From positions 6,090,001-6,154,000 of the forward strand of contig JALJCS010000034.1 in assembly GCA_023055355.1 (NCBI GenBank): a stretch of DNA of 64,000 bases. Direction: 5' to 3'. The position numbers and the translations under genes are program-made. The DNA comes from Agelaius tricolor. Taxonomy: Eukaryota; Chordata; Aves; Passeriformes; Icteridae. Of the stretch, positions 38,801 through 50,731 are shown piece after piece; the first letter of the stretch is position 1; the number at the start of each line of letters is the position of its first letter. A model generated the notes under the pieces. That model was not told the origin of the DNA, made no database searches, and was given only the letters and a program-made list of their open reading frames with translations.

Positions 38801-40687
38801 AAAGTAGCCCTGCTGTGTGCTGAGCATTCATGGGTGGTCGAAGCTGTAACTGAGCTGCCTCACCATGGTGCAGCAAGAATTCAGATTTATTTTATGCAAC
38901 TGGCATTCCATTTATACTTGTTGGTCCAATGTATCTCAGAGAGCATTACAGAGCATTTAATCACAATATGCTGTACCTACAGCACAGTTCCACCAGAGTC
39001 ATTAAGCACATGAAAGGGGACAGAAGGGGAGGAGATGGGAGGAAAAGAAAAGAGGGGGTTGATTTTGTAAAATTTAATTCTCACCTGATGAAAAAATACT
39101 TTAGCCTTCTGATTGTCTTCCTACTAACTCCTGTCCAAATCTTCTCACTCACTGCACCTCTTTTCAGCAACTCAATTCATATTATCTGACAGTTAACCCT
39201 TGCTTTCTAATTCCCAAGTCATTTACCCATGGCACAAAATTCTCCACAAGTCTCACATTCTCATAACTGCCTAAATGCTTCATAACAGACCTCTCTTAAT
39301 TTTAAACTGCTGCAACCAGGCCTGTCCAGAGAACAAACACAGTCTTGGTACACAAAAACCTGTCCTCTCTTCCTTGAAAACACCAAGTTAAAGGATTTTA
39401 AAAATAGCCACGTTTGCTCCCTGTGTGATTTGTCTTCATATTTTGGTCTGTAACCTAAACTGCAGCTCTCCGGAGTAGGCAAAGCTTTCCTATCCATGCC
39501 TTGTAGCATGCCAAGTACATTGCCAGTACTTGACAAATAATTGCTGCCTCCTACACATTATTCTTCCTAGCAGATAGCAGAGCCCCAGGAATTCAGCCCA
39601 GCAGCTCATGAGCTAAGCCCGGAAAAAGCAAATAAGCATTTTGAGGAAAGCTCATCTTTCTCTCAGCTACTCCTGGAACCAGAAGGAAAGACAAAAACAA
39701 AGGGAAACAAAACACAGTTAAAAAACTTGAACCAGCCTGAAACCTTCTTTCCTTCCATTCCTCATCTTGGCAAGTTAGAGGTGCAGTAGCTTGGCCTCCC
39801 TTCCAGTGAGCTTGGCCTCACTTCCTACCCATGGTGTGGGCTCAAGGGTGAAGAAATATAGAGGCTGCTAACCTGTAGTGGTGTTTTATTTGGTGTGTTT
39901 CCATCAGGGCACTTCAGCTTTTCTCCCTTTTTTCCTATAGGACTTTTTCATTTCATAGTACCAAACATAATGGCAAATGAATGGCTGATCAGGCACAAAA
40001 AAACCTATTAAATCAAAGTCAGGAGAAAAAAAAAGTATGATTCACCTATAAGAGATCTGAGATCCTTTTTTCTAATCACTTAGTGCATGTATGCTTTTAC
40101 AAGTGCAGAGAAAATTTCATTTATATATATGGGTATATTCCTCTTGCTGGGGAAAGATTTGTGCTTGCAGCACAGAAGAATGGTGTGCTGTCTTCTTTGT
40201 TTTGTGGCCTCTTAAGATTCTTTTGAAAAAATAAGGATGCTCAGCCTGCCCTGCTGTTTGGCTACACCATGGGCAGCTCAAACACATCATTAATGTCAAG
40301 AACACTGCAAATGTTGTTTCTCTCTTGCCTTCTTTTCTGCTTGACTTGATTGTTACTTCGAGCATGCATCAACAGATGGAAGAACATCCTCACTGTCTAT
40401 TCCCCATCACAACTGTGATCACAATTATTGTACTTGCATTACCCACAAAAGAACAGTAGTTTAGAAGTGTTTTTCTGGATACAACGAAGTGATCTCAACT
40501 CAGAAGAATCCTGATTTGGTTACGAATGCCAAGAAGGAGATGGCTATGGACTTAATGTCACCAACTGGAAGTATCCCAAGTAAACCTAAGTTTACACCCC
40601 TCACAAGCCCTTTTGGTTTACAGAGTAAAGGGCAGTCATAATTTCATCTTGTTTATCCCAAAGAGAAAATTCTATTATTTCTATCAC
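35861..40687. other. Unique non-coding stretch
   Basis: A TG-rich patch lies near 36537-36554. Open frames of 63-91 codons occur on both strands (for example 36047-36295 plus and 39261-39536 minus) with no recognised domain. Confidence 0.5.
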
Positions 40688-40815
40688 AAAATCAGACAAT
40701 CACAGAGCATCCTGAGTTGGAAGGAATCCACAAAGATCATCAAAGTCCAACTCCTGGCCCTGCACAGGACAACACCACATGCTTGAGAACATTATCCAGA
40801 TGCTTTCATCCCGCC
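40688..40815 (-). mobile_element. CR1 LINE 3'-end fragment
   Basis: The plus strand runs 'atcacagagcatcctgagtt', 'ggaaggaatccacaaagatc', 'atcaaagtccaactcctggc' and 'ctgcacaggacaacacc'. This is the reverse complement of a CR1 3' end with the usual motif order, ending with an 'attatccagatgctt' segment. Confidence 0.9.
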
Positions 40816-41370
40816 TTCATTTCATTTTTTAATAAACAGGAACTGATGCACTGGCTGCAAGCTGGGAGGAAGCAGCATGCAATATTTCACATGCAATGAA
40901 TCCTGAAAAGTTTCGTTTGGTGGAGGTTGTTCCATACCCTCTGTGGCTGGAATTTCCAAACAGTAACAAACAGCCAGTGAAATGAGTTTGCATTCAGATA
41001 CACTTGGCTCAGCAGGCTGTGGTTTAGCCCCATAGGTAAGCTCAGATTTGACATGGGTTAAAATAAAATAGTCCTTGGCGACCTGTCATAGTAACTGAAA
41101 TCTTGCTCCTGGAGGACTGGTTAAGAGGGTCCAAATCCAATTCTTCCACAGTCACTGCAACTGGAACAGAGCTGGTCTGTCAGTGCCCAGCTCCATTAAT
41201 CCTACATGTCTGATCTGTCTGAGTTTCGCTAAGAAAACAAAGTAAGGGAGCCCTGAGACACACATACAAAAATGAAAAAATACATTCCCTTTTCCAACTG
41301 TCCACACACTCTGAGGCAAGTTGCACCTCTGCTCCATTACTCAGCATGTGGTTCCAATTGTGACAACAAT
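40816..41370. other. Unique non-coding stretch
   Basis: No recognised element. A 61-codon minus frame has no motif. Confidence 0.5.
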
Positions 41371-41483
41371 GCGCGTTTGTTCGGCCGCGCGCTGGCTGCG
41401 AACGGCAGCGTTTAAATGCCGCGAGCTGGGTTTAAATCCAGCCTGGCCTGGGACTGCCTCGCAGGGTCAAAGTGTCTGGCACG
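41371..41483. other. Short CpG-rich, hairpin-forming island
   Basis: About 110 bp with more than ten CpG dinucleotides inside otherwise CpG-poor DNA. Inverted repeats visible in it are gcgcg/cgcgc (41371-41375 with 41386-41390), gctg/cagc (41395-41398 with 41406-41409), and gctgg-gtttaaat-ccagc near 41425-41442. The segment gggtttaaatccagcc loosely resembles a tRNA T-arm/B-box, but loop length and the rest of a tRNA fold do not fit. It could be a remnant of a GC-rich retroelement, a small regulatory CpG island or a structured RNA. Confidence 0.45.
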
Positions 41484-44257
41484 AGCCTGCCAGGTTCTGG
41501 TCTGTATAATCTTATAGATGGCCTGAGCAGCACAACCAGACTCTGATATCACAAAGGCAAATTTATGCACAGTAAGTGCACACTAAGTATTTTTAACAAG
41601 GGCAAAGACAGATTGACACAGGGGAAAAAAGCAAGTATGAAAAAAAAACAGTATTTATCTAGGTCTGTCCATTAGAGTTGCTAAATTAATGATGATTCTA
41701 AACCACACTCTTAAACCAGAATTTAAGTATTGTATTAAGTTTTGTATTCATTTTCACAAACAGCAGCTCATGAAAATTGCCTTGCCCTGCAGAACTTTTT
41801 GCACTGATTTTCACTTACTATAAGCAAGGAAGTTTTTCAGAAATACTTGCTATGACCCAGTTCCCAGGAGAAAAAGAAATCATTAACATTGGTGGTTTCC
41901 TATTTTTTTTTGTTCCCCTCATGGATTTAGAATATTGTCAACATTTTCATTAATAGCTGCTGGGGAGTTGGGGTAGAAGTCAAGAGACCTCCCTGAAAGG
42001 TGTACCCAATGTACAACTTCAGTGTAGAACTTAGCAAGACACGATGACTACAACACCAGCCAGGTAGGAAAATAGTTTAGCCCATGTTTTCCAGGTGTGC
42101 TCTACTCCTATCTTACACCTTTCCTAAGCTAGGTAATGCTTTCTCAAAGCTCCTTTAGATGCTTCATTGTAAACATCCATTTAATCTACATTGACTTTTT
42201 TGCAACTTGTGTTTTAAATGAAATCTCATGGCAAGGCATTTGTCTCCAAAAATCTCTCCACCTCACATTTTGGAACAGGCACCTGAAATTAAACAATAAG
42301 ATGACCAACATACATAACAGTATAATTGAAAACAGCACTATTATGGTTGTTCAGCAATGAAACCAATTAAAGCTCCGCCATCTCTCAACTATGACACTTC
42401 CTAATGTTTAAATACCCAAAATTGTTATGAGGTTATAATTTTATAGTGTTAAAACCACATAATTTGACAGGGATAGGGAGGAAAAGGTTATTTACAAAGT
42501 AAAACAGTAGGAACTAGCAGTTCAGGATATTTTTTAACTCTTTCAGTCCCAAAAAAACCTCTGAATGTATCCTTCTCTGCTGCATAATGAAAAGTCAGTG
42601 CTGAAAATGTTCTTAAAGCAATTAGAATTTCAGTGAATGAGGCTATTAAGAGATTTTTAGTAAGAAAGAAAACAAGAACCAAAACCCAAGCTTATTTAAA
42701 AAATTGTATGCTCATGTCCAGTTCTAAAATACTCCATATGTTGTTCTTCCTACCCTGCAGGCTTTCAAGCCTCGTGTGGCTGCCAAAATTTCACCACCAC
42801 AGCCCTGGCTCTCCTGGTGCCAGTTAAGGAGCTGCACAAAGATGGTCACACCAGTGATGATATTTAGACTCAATGTTTCCAGTGAATGCCCCAGAGAAAG
42901 AGGATAGGTTTAAAGGTTTGCTTGCTTCTGAAGAATGTTCTCTTTGTAAAAAAAGAGGTTTGGTTTTTTTTTCAAGATCCTTGAGTATAGAAGCCAAATA
43001 GAACACAAGCCCTTATTTCGCCAACATTGCTGTACTCTTGAGATTTAAGAGTAAAATCTTGAATCATGCTGAAGTGTAAACTGTATCAACATGAGATTTT
43101 AAAAACCCAAACAACAAAAAGACACAGCAGGATTTTCTTACAGCTAGATTTCTGTCAGCTTGAGGTAGAAAAGAAAAATGAAGTGAAACTATCTCCTAGC
43201 AAGGACCCTTTCAGTCTCTGAAAGATTACAGAACTCCTAAAGGGTGGAGGGGTAGGAGAGGACAGAGGGTAAAGTCCAAGATGAAAGATCATACTTACAC
43301 AAACATCCACTGGTTGGGATTACACATTACAGACAAACCCACAGCAGAGGACAGTTTGCACATGGATATGGTGGGTGTCAACATCTCCTCAGATATTGAG
43401 GACACTTGGGTTGCTCTTGCACTGGGTGAGGTGGCTGGTGCCAGGGTTAACATCTAGCCATGGTGAAAAATTAATGTCTGGTGACCCCACAAATCTGTTT
43501 CTGTTATTCCTATTGCTTTTACAGATGAGAAGAGTATATAAATTCACAGGTCTTGGCATATCCAGCAATACTGTTGCTCAGCCAAGCAAAGAGTTTTAAA
43601 TAACCCAAAGCTGTGTCTGCGGTTTTTTTCTTTCTAGGTAGCTCACCACACACCAGAGCCAGGCCCTGCTGCATCCGAGTTTTAACTGCCACTGTATCAT
43701 ACTCAGCATTTTTCAAAGTCAGACTTAAGCATCCAAAATAGGAATTGAAGAGCTTTAGTTTGAGACAGTGTGTTTTCTGATCCAGACTTAAAAGGAGGAG
43801 GTCAGATAAGGGCCTCAGAGACTGTGAGATTACTCCTTTGGACAGCAGAATATTTTTAGCTTGGCAGAAAAGCTGACCTTACCTTTAGAGGACTGAAGTT
43901 CAATTGGCAAAACATTACCTCATTTACAGAAATGAGTTAACAGGGGCAAGGACTCTGAAAGAAGCTCTGTGAATTTTTAGTGGGGAGTCCCAGCCTCACA
44001 GAGAAAGCCCCACTTATGGGGACAGGCACTGATGACAAATAATGACTGATGTTGGCTAATCTCAGAGGATCAGACTGTTTGGGCCATCCAGCCAAGAGAG
44101 CTCTGATAGCACTTTGAAGTGCAGCCATGAGGACTCAGCAAAGGTCACAACCTCTGGTAGTAGCACTAACTGCATCTTCATGTCATGCAATCATCACAGT
44201 CCAGCCAACATGCAAAGAGATTTAGAAGAGGAAAAGAAAGAAAAAGAGAGACACTGA
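41484..44257. other. Unique non-coding stretch
   Basis: Short motif-free frames only. A T run lies near 42965. No repeat family is recognised. Confidence 0.5.
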
Positions 44258-44261
44258 GGGG

Positions 44262-44312
44262 AATAATAATAGAGATTATTAATAATAATAGAGAGATTAT
44301 TAATGATATATT
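44262..44312 (+). repeat. Imperfect tandem AT-rich repeat
   Basis: The unit 'aataataatagagattatt' is followed by 'aataataatagagagattatt', a two-copy tandem differing by an inserted AG, then 'aatgatatatta'. Confidence 0.85.
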
Positions 44313-44933
44313 ACCTCTGTAACAGAGATTAGTATTACACCAGGTTAACACAGGCACATTTCTGTGGGTCTAATTGTTGGCAGGGCTGGTCTAAAGTCTG
44401 AAACTGGCAAATGTTTCCCCACTGTGAGGGTTTTATATTCTCTCACAAATCCAGCACTTGTGAAAAGCAAATATTGCAACTTGCTTATTTACTACTGTGC
44501 TGCTCTGTAGGTGCTTCTTTTCTTGTGCATATCAGCACCACTAATAAAGAATGTTTTTACACCTCTGGCAGCAAAAAGTGACCAGAAGCATCAAGGCCAG
44601 TGTCATGTGGCAAGAGGATACACAGTGACTCAGAGACAGAGAAAGAGAGAGGGAGGATATGCAGGACTATCAGGAGAACCTTTCCCTTCTTCACTATAAG
44701 TTCAATTCCAGAAAATTTTACAGACAAATTTACCCCCTCCTATGACCTCAGCAACAAATTGACACCATAGTCAGCTGTGTCCATCTCAATGTAAATCCAA
44801 GACAGCCTTAAGGAACAAGCAGAGACTCTTTATAACACATATCTGTCTCCAAACTATAAAACCTTATTATACTTTTTCACTTTATTATCTAAGCTCCTCC
44901 TGATAGAATTGGTTAAGCTTGAACTGGGGTTTG

Positions 44934-44953
44934 TTACTCAACATGTTGAGTAA
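44934..44953. repeat. Perfect 20-bp palindrome
   Basis: TTACTCAACATGTTGAGTAA equals its own reverse complement over all 20 bases with no spacer. The bases just outside (G and T) do not pair as DNA. Confidence 0.97.
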
Positions 44954-46314
44954 TAGCTCTACATTTCATTGTCCAGGCAGTTAGAGAGGTTTGTGTGGGT
45001 CTGGGTTTTGCCTTTTCACTTCCTGAGTAGTAAATTAAGAGCTATCATTTTCAACAAAGTATAGGAAAATTAAATCTGTCTGCTTCTAACAAAATAAGGA
45101 GTAGGAGAATGGATCCAACAGAATATTTTGATTGCTGAGGAGCACCTATATCTAAGACTGGTACCTTTACAGTAAACTCTGATTCAGTTTGAATTACCCT
45201 ACATTTCTGTTAGTGCAGTATACTTCTTTGACAAGAAAGAAAAATCTTCTCAATTTTAGGGTGCCTGCTATTGAATCACAATTATTAAAATACCACTGCT
45301 AATTTAGAAATCACTAAGCAGGTTCATGATCTGCCTGCTCAGCCTCTCCATTTCCCATCAGTAAATTAAGAGCCATACCCTCACAAGAGGATTTGCAAAA
45401 CACAAATTTAACTTCTACTGTGACCTTCACAGCAATATCCAACAGTAGTCCTCCCTGCCCTTGGCATGTAAGCATCTAGATTAGATCAAAAGCATTCTTG
45501 TTAATTTAATCAAGTATCTAAGCTACCTCTACTCTGACTGTGGACCACAACTATCCCTTTAACCCCTCACTGCTATGACATCCATTTTATTCCATGAAGA
45601 TAATCTGAATTAGCCCAGACATCTATTAACGGATCTGCTAAACACAAACAATCTCCAAACCAATCTAACTAAAAGTTCTATTTTTCATTAATTATCATTA
45701 AGCACAATTGATTTTACTCCTTGGAAAAAAAATAAGATAATCATTTCCTCTTACTTTCTGAGAAAAAAAAATACTGCAATTTCAAAGTGTTTTAAGCTTA
45801 AAACCTCCAAGATGAGTGAGTAACTAATCACAGAATATCTGAAGATCCTTCCTCTGAAAGGAAATTATGACCATTCATGAGAGTAAAAGTCTTCTCTTTG
45901 CATGACACATCACAGGTAACAAAACTTCACTTAAGTCATAATCTGCTATCTCAAAGAGAACGCCCAGTCAGGTTAAATACTAATGCATGTTCAGAGATTA
46001 AATTTGTTTGGTTCCAGCCTAACCATATAAAACATCAACAAACAATGCAATTGCTTGACATTAAACTGCCATTCTAGTAGGAGTATTTTCACTGACATGG
46101 GCTCAGCATTTTTTTAAACTACTTTTAAGATTCATAATCTAAGTCTCTAACCAGGATCAAACAACTACAGGGGAAAGAGTGACTTTGTGGCAACGCTCTA
46201 ACTCTACACATCTCCAAAAAGTTAGAAACAGTCATCGAACACCCATTGTTGCTCAGCCTTTCAGACAAATAAATAAAAGCCAGAATCAACTTATGAGTAG
46301 GAACAGGAAATTTT
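44954..46314. other. Unique non-coding stretch
   Basis: AT-rich DNA without recognised repeats or exons. Confidence 0.55.
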
Positions 46315-46598
46315 TGAGAATCGTGGAATGGCCTGGGTTAAAGGTACCTTAAACATCATCTAGTTATGCCCCCCCATCATGGGTAGAGACAGCTTCCACT
46401 AGACCAGGTTGCTGAAAGCTCCATCCAACCTGGCCTTGAACACTGCCAGGGATGGGCCATCCCATCTCATCCCACAGCTTCTCTGGGCAACCTGAGCCAG
46501 GGCCTCACCACCCTCACAGTAAAGAGGTTTCTCCTTTATCTAACCCTAAACCTACCCTCTTCCAGGTGGAAGCCATTCTCTCCTGTCCTGTCACTAAA
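46315..46598 (-). mobile_element. CR1 LINE 3' fragment
   Basis: The plus strand carries the reverse complement of a CR1 3' region in full order: 'gaatcgtggaatggcctggg', 'ttaaaggtaccttaaacatc', 'agaccaggttgctgaaagct', 'ccatccaacctggccttgaa', 'cactgccagggatggg', 'ttctctgggcaacctgagcc' and 'ctcacagtaaagaggtttct', ending in 'gtcctgtcac'. It is 5'-truncated. Confidence 0.93.
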
Positions 46599-47173
46599 AC
46601 TTCCATGTTGCTTTATACTATCCTAGCTACATTATTGGAGGTTGACACTTTCCAGAGCTCCAAACCCTAAGTTTTGCATTTATGACATTTTTAAGCACCT
46701 GCACATGAGACTATTTCATCTGCATAATCAAAAATCTTCTTATGCTCACAGACACAAGTTCTCAAAAGAGACATATATCCACCAGGTTTTTTTGGACAAA
46801 AAGAGCAGAATCGATTATGAACTTCTCAAAAAGGATGTAGTAGTGCCCAGGCAGTCTCTAGTGGACCACAAAATACCAAGAAAGAGACAAGCTAGTTGGC
46901 CTTTGAAATATATGGAAAATGTAATGCTGACAAAACTGTTACTAGCAAAAAACTTTTTCTCCCTCAGCAGAAGTTATGGGTGGTCTTTTCAAAAGTAAAA
47001 AGAAATTATTAGGAGATTCTTGGCTGCAGCTCACTCACTGGCAAATGCAAAACCAAATATCTGGCATCAGGTGTGAAACTAGTGAGGCACCCCAACCTCA
47101 CGGTCATTAGAAACTTGCAAGATTTCCAACTCAAGTAAGATTTCCCAGCTCACACCTCCTTCATCAGCCCTCA
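46599..47173. other. Unique non-coding stretch
   Basis: A 118-codon plus frame (46642-46998) begins just past the CR1 end. It is rich in K, H and S, with no recognised domain or splice context. Confidence 0.45.
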
Positions 47174-47316
47174 TCACACGGGCTGAAATGATCTTGGCAG
47201 CGGGAATAATTCTTCATCAGCTACAATAAGTGTAACAGATGTATCTGAATCAAACACAGCGCCCTGCCGGATACGCGGCTTGGAGAACTCCCACCGTGCC
47301 TGTTGAAAACTCTCCT
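47174..47316 (-). CDS. Possible terminal coding exon, unidentified (weak)
   Basis: A minus-strand open segment follows a plausible acceptor ('cagctcccagtccccag', AG at 47318-47317) and ends with TGA at 47176-47174, about 46 codons. The peptide has a mixed, protein-like composition: 'FQQARWEFSKPRIRQG', then an alternating stretch 'SVTLIVADEELFPLP'. Three CpGs cluster in 'cggatacgcgg', unusual for the surrounding DNA and more like exon sequence. The frame is open upstream to a Met at 47392, so a splice is not required. No family is recognised and no partner exon is seen. It could be a genuine last exon, a decayed copy or chance. Confidence 0.25.
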
Positions 47317-47393
47317 CTGGGGACTGGGAGCTGGGCCTGGAGTCAGCAAGAGCCCAGCAGCAAAACCCCTTCCCCATGTTTATCTTGAGCAAG

Positions 47394-50069
47394 GATGCCC
47401 ACTGCAGCCAAGGGAGTGACTGTCAGGTTGAATTACCTCCTGATAACATAGCAAGGTGGCCTCGTGCAAATGCTTCATTTAAACTCCTCATTTGCCTAAA
47501 AATAATCCAAACCACAGATGCATGAGGAGTGCCTCATCAGCCCCCACCCTGAAGGTATGAGTTGGTCTCCAGCTCCTATGTCAGTAACAATTTATTTGCT
47601 TGTCCAACAGGGTTTTTTCATTCCTGCTTGTATCAAATGTCACCTCAGCTACTCCCTAGGTCCCTGTCCTTCATACAGATGGCACATTGCTGGGAAATGT
47701 TTACTTTGCCAGGTGCTATCACCATCCTGGGATGAAGTGTCACATTCCAGGCTTTCATCTGGTTATAATTTAGTCATTATATCACTACCTCATATTAAAT
47801 GAAAAAAGCACCAGTGTCAAAGTCTGAACAAAAAACCCCTTTTTGGCAATTCAGTAACCTGAAAAGTATTCAGGTTGAAAGCTCTTGAGTCAGACAGAGC
47901 AGCATCATATTATTAGAATAATATGTTAATATTTCAGTCATGCAACCTCTGTGGGTCTTCTGAAACACCTGTGGAAATAAGTTTTAAGCTATTACAATAC
48001 TAACAAAGACACTGGGCTGAGTCAGTTTAATTGCTCAAATTATCCATCTGACTGAATTTCATGAGGTAATAAAACACATCCTGATATAAATATAATAAAT
48101 ACTCTGTATAACACACTACACTGAGCACACATTCAACAACTTCTTCCTATTTTCTTTGTCTCCTCTGTTTTGCTGTTCCTCAGAGTGCTTTCAGAACAGC
48201 TGCTACTCAGCAGAACCCTGAGCTGCTTGTGGTGGGATGGAAAGTGAGAGCCCATCACCTACTGTACAATAGAGAGTCTATCTTTAAAAACAACAGATAC
48301 TGCAGAATAGATTTAAATCTTTCCAAGGAAGCCACACCAATGAGCCCAGCTCCCTCTGTCAGCACAAAGGAAGAGGCACCATTTCTTGCTATCTCCCTTT
48401 CCCTTTGTTAGGCCAGATGCATATTCCCAAATGTCATCACACCTCAACTGCACCTACTGGCTCTCTGCTTTTACTGCCTTCTCTGAGTGTTTTGTCATTG
48501 ATAACAGTCTGGGAAACCATTTTCCTTACCTAGCATTCAATCTCTGCTTTTACATTCATAATTGTGTCATAAAAGTGCATGACAGTAAAAGTTTCATGAT
48601 GTCTAAAGATGGGCCTGAGTGGTAAAACCTGCGCACTGAGTGAAAATTTTCCCAACTTAGGAGGTGTAGGGTTTCAAGCTCTACACAACTTGTTGTGTTT
48701 TCTAAATCATTACATGTTCTGCTGCTTTCTTAAAGAGGAAAGATTTGTGAATACAGGAAAGCATTTTCACTTTTAGTTTATGATCATGGTACAGAAGTGT
48801 AGCCATTAGAAGTAAGAAAATTAGGATGCAATAGTTCAAACATTTGGTTCAGGAACATAATAAATGCTGGGGAAAAAAAATAAGTCATTACATTATTGAA
48901 TTCATTGTGTATTTTTCATTTTTACTGAAGCAATTTTGAAAGCTGATGGTCCACATCAGTAAAGTACAGCTAATTACTAAATAGAAGTGTATGGATTGAA
49001 ATCATGCAGTATTCCTGAGGCTGAAGAATTTATTACCAAATGGGTGACAGAGTAGATCTAAATGATGACAAGAGGTAAGTCATTAAAAATAATATGTAAA
49101 TACCAGCCTAATTTAATAACGAGCCCAGAAAGGATTTATGATACTCATAATATTTTTAAAACATAATTTCCTTCACAGTGTTAAAACCAAATTTACAGCT
49201 ATATAAATATTTGACTGATGAAGTAGAAAAGTAGAGTGTATATGCAATATAAGCATCTGACAAATATTTTTATTCCATTTAATCAGAATATAATCATACA
49301 GCTTCTTTAGCCTTTTGATTCTGTGTATTTCAACAATTCCACATTACCAAAGCTATTCACAAACTGCCTGCTCCCTACTGAAATAGCCAAATCACCAGCT
49401 GAGTATTCTATAAAATGAGGTACAAAGCAAAAACAGAGCATCCCAAATTAAGCTGGCCTAGGAACCTTCTTGCTCTTGACAGGAGGAGCTCCAGCTGTGT
49501 AGCCCAACCCTCTGCCAGAGATTACCACACCTACAGCAGGAAGAGCAGAAAAGGACCATTCCTCAGCTACAGTAACTCACAGCCAAAATTTGAGCTTCCA
49601 AGTGCCAAGGAAGTGGTGGCACATGACTGCCCCACTAGGTCTCCCCAGCTGCAAGGAGCAGCAGCTGATTGTTCCTGCTCCATGCAGGTGGGCTCCTTGC
49701 AGCAGAGAAACGCAGCAGACACCTGCAGATGGCCCTGGTTTAAAACACTGCAGCTCTCAGAGCTCCCCTGTCTGAGCCCTCAAAGCAGTAAAAAATAGCA
49801 ACTTTTTACTGCTAACAGCAATACAAAATAAAATAATCACTTGATAAGGAACCCAAGCTACCTTCCCAGTTTTGCAGTTATAAATGCAGTATAGGATACC
49901 AAGAAAAAGCAAGACAACCAAAAGAAAAAAAACCACAGCAGTCTCAATTATATGATGGCCCTTAATCTGCAAAAAGCTGGCAAGCCTGGAATACAGGAAA
50001 AGCATTTTCTGTTTAAAGACATAGTTCAGCAACTAATATACCTGTAGCTTTATGGTTATGCAGAAAAGT
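47394..50069. other. Unique non-coding stretch
   Basis: The 127-codon plus frame at 49415-49798 is S/Q/P-rich, overlaps another frame and shows no domain. No repeats are recognised. Confidence 0.5.
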
Positions 50070-50075
50070 ATAAAG
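50070..50075 (+). repeat. Target-site duplication, left copy (ATAAAG)
   Basis: ATAAAG directly precedes the TGTTG start of the LTR and is repeated exactly at 50726-50731, directly after the LTR's terminal CA. Six bases is the duplication length typical of ERVK/betaretrovirus-like integrations. Confidence 0.9.
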
Positions 50076-50725
50076 TGTTGTAGTGTGTTTTTATATTTTG
50101 TAATACTTTGAAGTAGTTTTGTTTTGTATTCCCATATTTTTCCCAAATGGTTTATCCCAGACTGTACCCCCCTCCCTTTACCTGTGTAATTCCTCTCCCA
50201 GGATGAGATCATCCCCAAACCCCCACCCTGGCTCTCTGTCAATCACTCAGCATCCCATCCCCTCCATCCAGAAGTTTCGGTCCAAGTCATCGAGTGATTA
50301 GCCAGAGGCTGGGAGTCAGCCCGCCAAGCCTTGCCCCATACACTGTCCTATATGTCTATCCCCCAGCACCCATCCCTCAGAGATACCTATTGGTTAGTAA
50401 AATGTTATCTACTTTTGGTTTCCACCTCCCTTTAAATGTAACCTTGGGACATCCCCCGGGGCTCTCGGCAGGACGCCCCCTGAGGTGCAGGAGCTCCTTC
50501 GAGGGACTCCTAATAAAACCTTGGATTCACCCCTGCTGAGAGTCGGCCCTTTCTCTTCTACCGATGTCTCTGCCGCAGCGAAGGCAACCAGCCTAAGTGC
50601 CCTCAGTACCCTCGTGGCACAGAGAGTGTCTCCCCGCTGTCGGCCGTGTTGGGGCTGAACTCCCGGTGTCTGCCGACTCGGGACTGGCCCAGGGGCTTTG
50701 AGAGGCTTGCAGAGAGACCGAGACA
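50076..50725 (+). mobile_element. Solo LTR of an endogenous retrovirus (ERVK-like)
   Basis: A 650-bp unit opens with TGTTGTAGTG and closes with ACCGAGACA (TGT...ACA ends). It is flanked on both sides by the identical 6-bp repeat ATAAAG. The U3-like part is C-rich ('ccctccctttacctgtgtaa'). A TTTAAA-like core-promoter element lies near 50431. The poly(A) signal AATAAA at 50512-50517 is followed by a GC- and CpG-rich R/U5-like stretch up to 50725. There is no primer-binding site or coding sequence next to either end, so the provirus was reduced by LTR-LTR recombination. The perfect duplication and retained CpGs suggest a fairly recent insertion. Open frames inside it (for example 50409-50726 minus) are by-products. 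The family name cannot be assigned without a repeat library. Confidence 0.92.
50512..50517 (+). promoter_or_regulatory. LTR polyadenylation signal AATAAA
   Basis: A canonical hexamer in the expected position between the U3/R part and U5 of the solo LTR. Confidence 0.8.
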
Positions 50726-50731
50726 ATAAAG
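50726..50731 (+). repeat. Target-site duplication, right copy (ATAAAG)
   Basis: Exact match to 50070-50075. It closes the solo LTR insertion. Confidence 0.9.

Noticed and set aside
41425..41442. tRNA-like B-box (gggtttaaatcc)
   Set aside because: No acceptor stem, D-arm or anticodon arm can be formed at proper spacing, and the loop is not a 7-base T-loop.
49415..49798. 127-codon plus-strand open frame
   Set aside because: No motif, overlapping alternative frames and no splice context.
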